Assembly (NCBI GenBank): GCA_900547835.1 | Contig: URIJ01000151.1 | Coordinates: forward strand, 1-5,161 | Direction of reading: 5' to 3' | Source: an uncultured Collinsella sp. | GTDB lineage: Bacteria; Actinomycetota; Coriobacteriia; Coriobacteriales; Coriobacteriaceae | DNA: 5,161 bases | Shown here: positions 5,103-5,161 of the stretch, piece by piece | How positions within the stretch are numbered: position 1 is the first letter of the stretch | How the letters are laid out: each line of letters begins with the position of its first letter | Translations under genes and position numbers: made by a program | The notes under the pieces: generated by a model | The model's input: only the letters and a program-made list of their open reading frames with translations | Databases searched by the model: none | What the model was told of the DNA's origin: nothing

Positions 5103-5112
5103 TCTGTGAACT

Positions 5113-5146
5113 GCCTCCCATTTCTTGGACATGAGAAATGGGAGGC
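5113..5146 (+). promoter_or_regulatory. Perfect 13-bp hairpin at the IS end that buries the transposase ribosome binding site
   Basis: GCCTCCCATTTCT (5113-5125) and AGAAATGGGAGGC (5134-5146) pair without mismatch around an 8-base loop. The right arm contains GGAGG (5141-5145), 8 bases before the ATG at 5154. A transcript reading in from outside would fold this hairpin and hide the ribosome binding site. It could also act as a terminator, but the following CTTTCTTTAT is a poor U-tract. Confidence 0.6.
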
Positions 5147-5153
5147 TTTCTTT

Positions 5154-5161
5154 ATGCGCGT
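5154..5161 (+). CDS. Start of a probable IS transposase reading frame (partial)
   Basis: Only the ATG and the next five bases (ATGCGCGT, Met-Arg-...) are inside the window. The call rests on position: an ATG 8 bases after GGAGG and about 47 bases inside an IS150-like terminus is where the first IS3-family reading frame (OrfA, the helix-turn-helix part of the transposase) normally begins. Confidence 0.4.

Larger units (their letters stand above)
5107..5161 (+). mobile_element. Left end of an IS3-family (IS150-group-like) insertion sequence, cut by the window
   Basis: The sequence from 5107 begins TGAACTGCCTCCCATTTC and continues TTGGACA. This has the TG start and the TGxACTGxCxCC...TTGGACA form typical of IS150-group ends of the IS3 family. 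It is followed by a ribosome binding site and an ATG where the first transposase reading frame should start. The element's body, right end and target duplication lie outside the window, so the exact boundary is inferred. Confidence 0.6.

Noticed and set aside
5113..5150. Reading the perfect hairpin as an ordinary intrinsic terminator for the GntR-type gene.
   Set aside because: A better-placed terminator lies at 5035-5073, the tail after this hairpin is not a T-run, and the flanking sequence matches an IS3-family terminus with a start codon.

Overview
The window is compact, GC-rich bacterial DNA with bacterial-type ribosome binding sites and hairpin terminators. Gene content, codon choice and the style of the terminators suggest a gut actinobacterium of the class Coriobacteriia, with Collinsella or a relative the best guess. 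This is inferred from general resemblance only, because there is no rRNA or marker gene here.

Layout. (1) Positions 1-722: a leader region with a possible 35-codon hydrophobic peptide, then a small nitroreductase-family flavoprotein (201-722, plus). (2) 723-961: a gene-free gap between convergent genes. It is filled by a short hairpin and a striking 100-bp near-palindrome (766-865) whose tip is a terminator-like hairpin. (3) 962-2839, minus strand: a single-pass membrane protein of unknown function (962-1537) with its own promoter, downstream of a Fis-type transcriptional regulator (1622-2839). The regulator keeps the outline of a sigma-54 activator but has lost the Walker A lysine, the Walker B acidic residues and the GAFTGA loop. 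(4) 2840-3104: a 265-bp spacer with a dyad over the regulator's likely promoter and a 65-bp inverted repeat built around AAGAGCTC. (5) 3105-4139, minus: a YeiH-family membrane transporter (putative sulfate/anion exporter), divergent from a GntR/FCD-type regulator (4303-5034, plus). (6) 5035-5161: the regulator's terminator, what looks like half of a second terminator, and the left end of an IS3-family (IS150-group-like) insertion sequence. Its transposase start codon lies 8 bases before the window ends.

How the genes may work together: the clearest functional unit is the divergent pair of transporter and GntR regulator, where the regulator probably controls the transporter and perhaps itself from the 163-bp shared spacer. 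The Fis-type regulator and the downstream membrane protein lie in tandem and may be partly co-transcribed, but nothing shows what they control. The nitroreductase stands alone. I saw no CRISPR array, tRNA, rRNA or recognised defence system. The points most worth following are the degenerate AAA+ regulator, the two large palindromic structures, and the IS end whose hairpin buries the transposase ribosome binding site.
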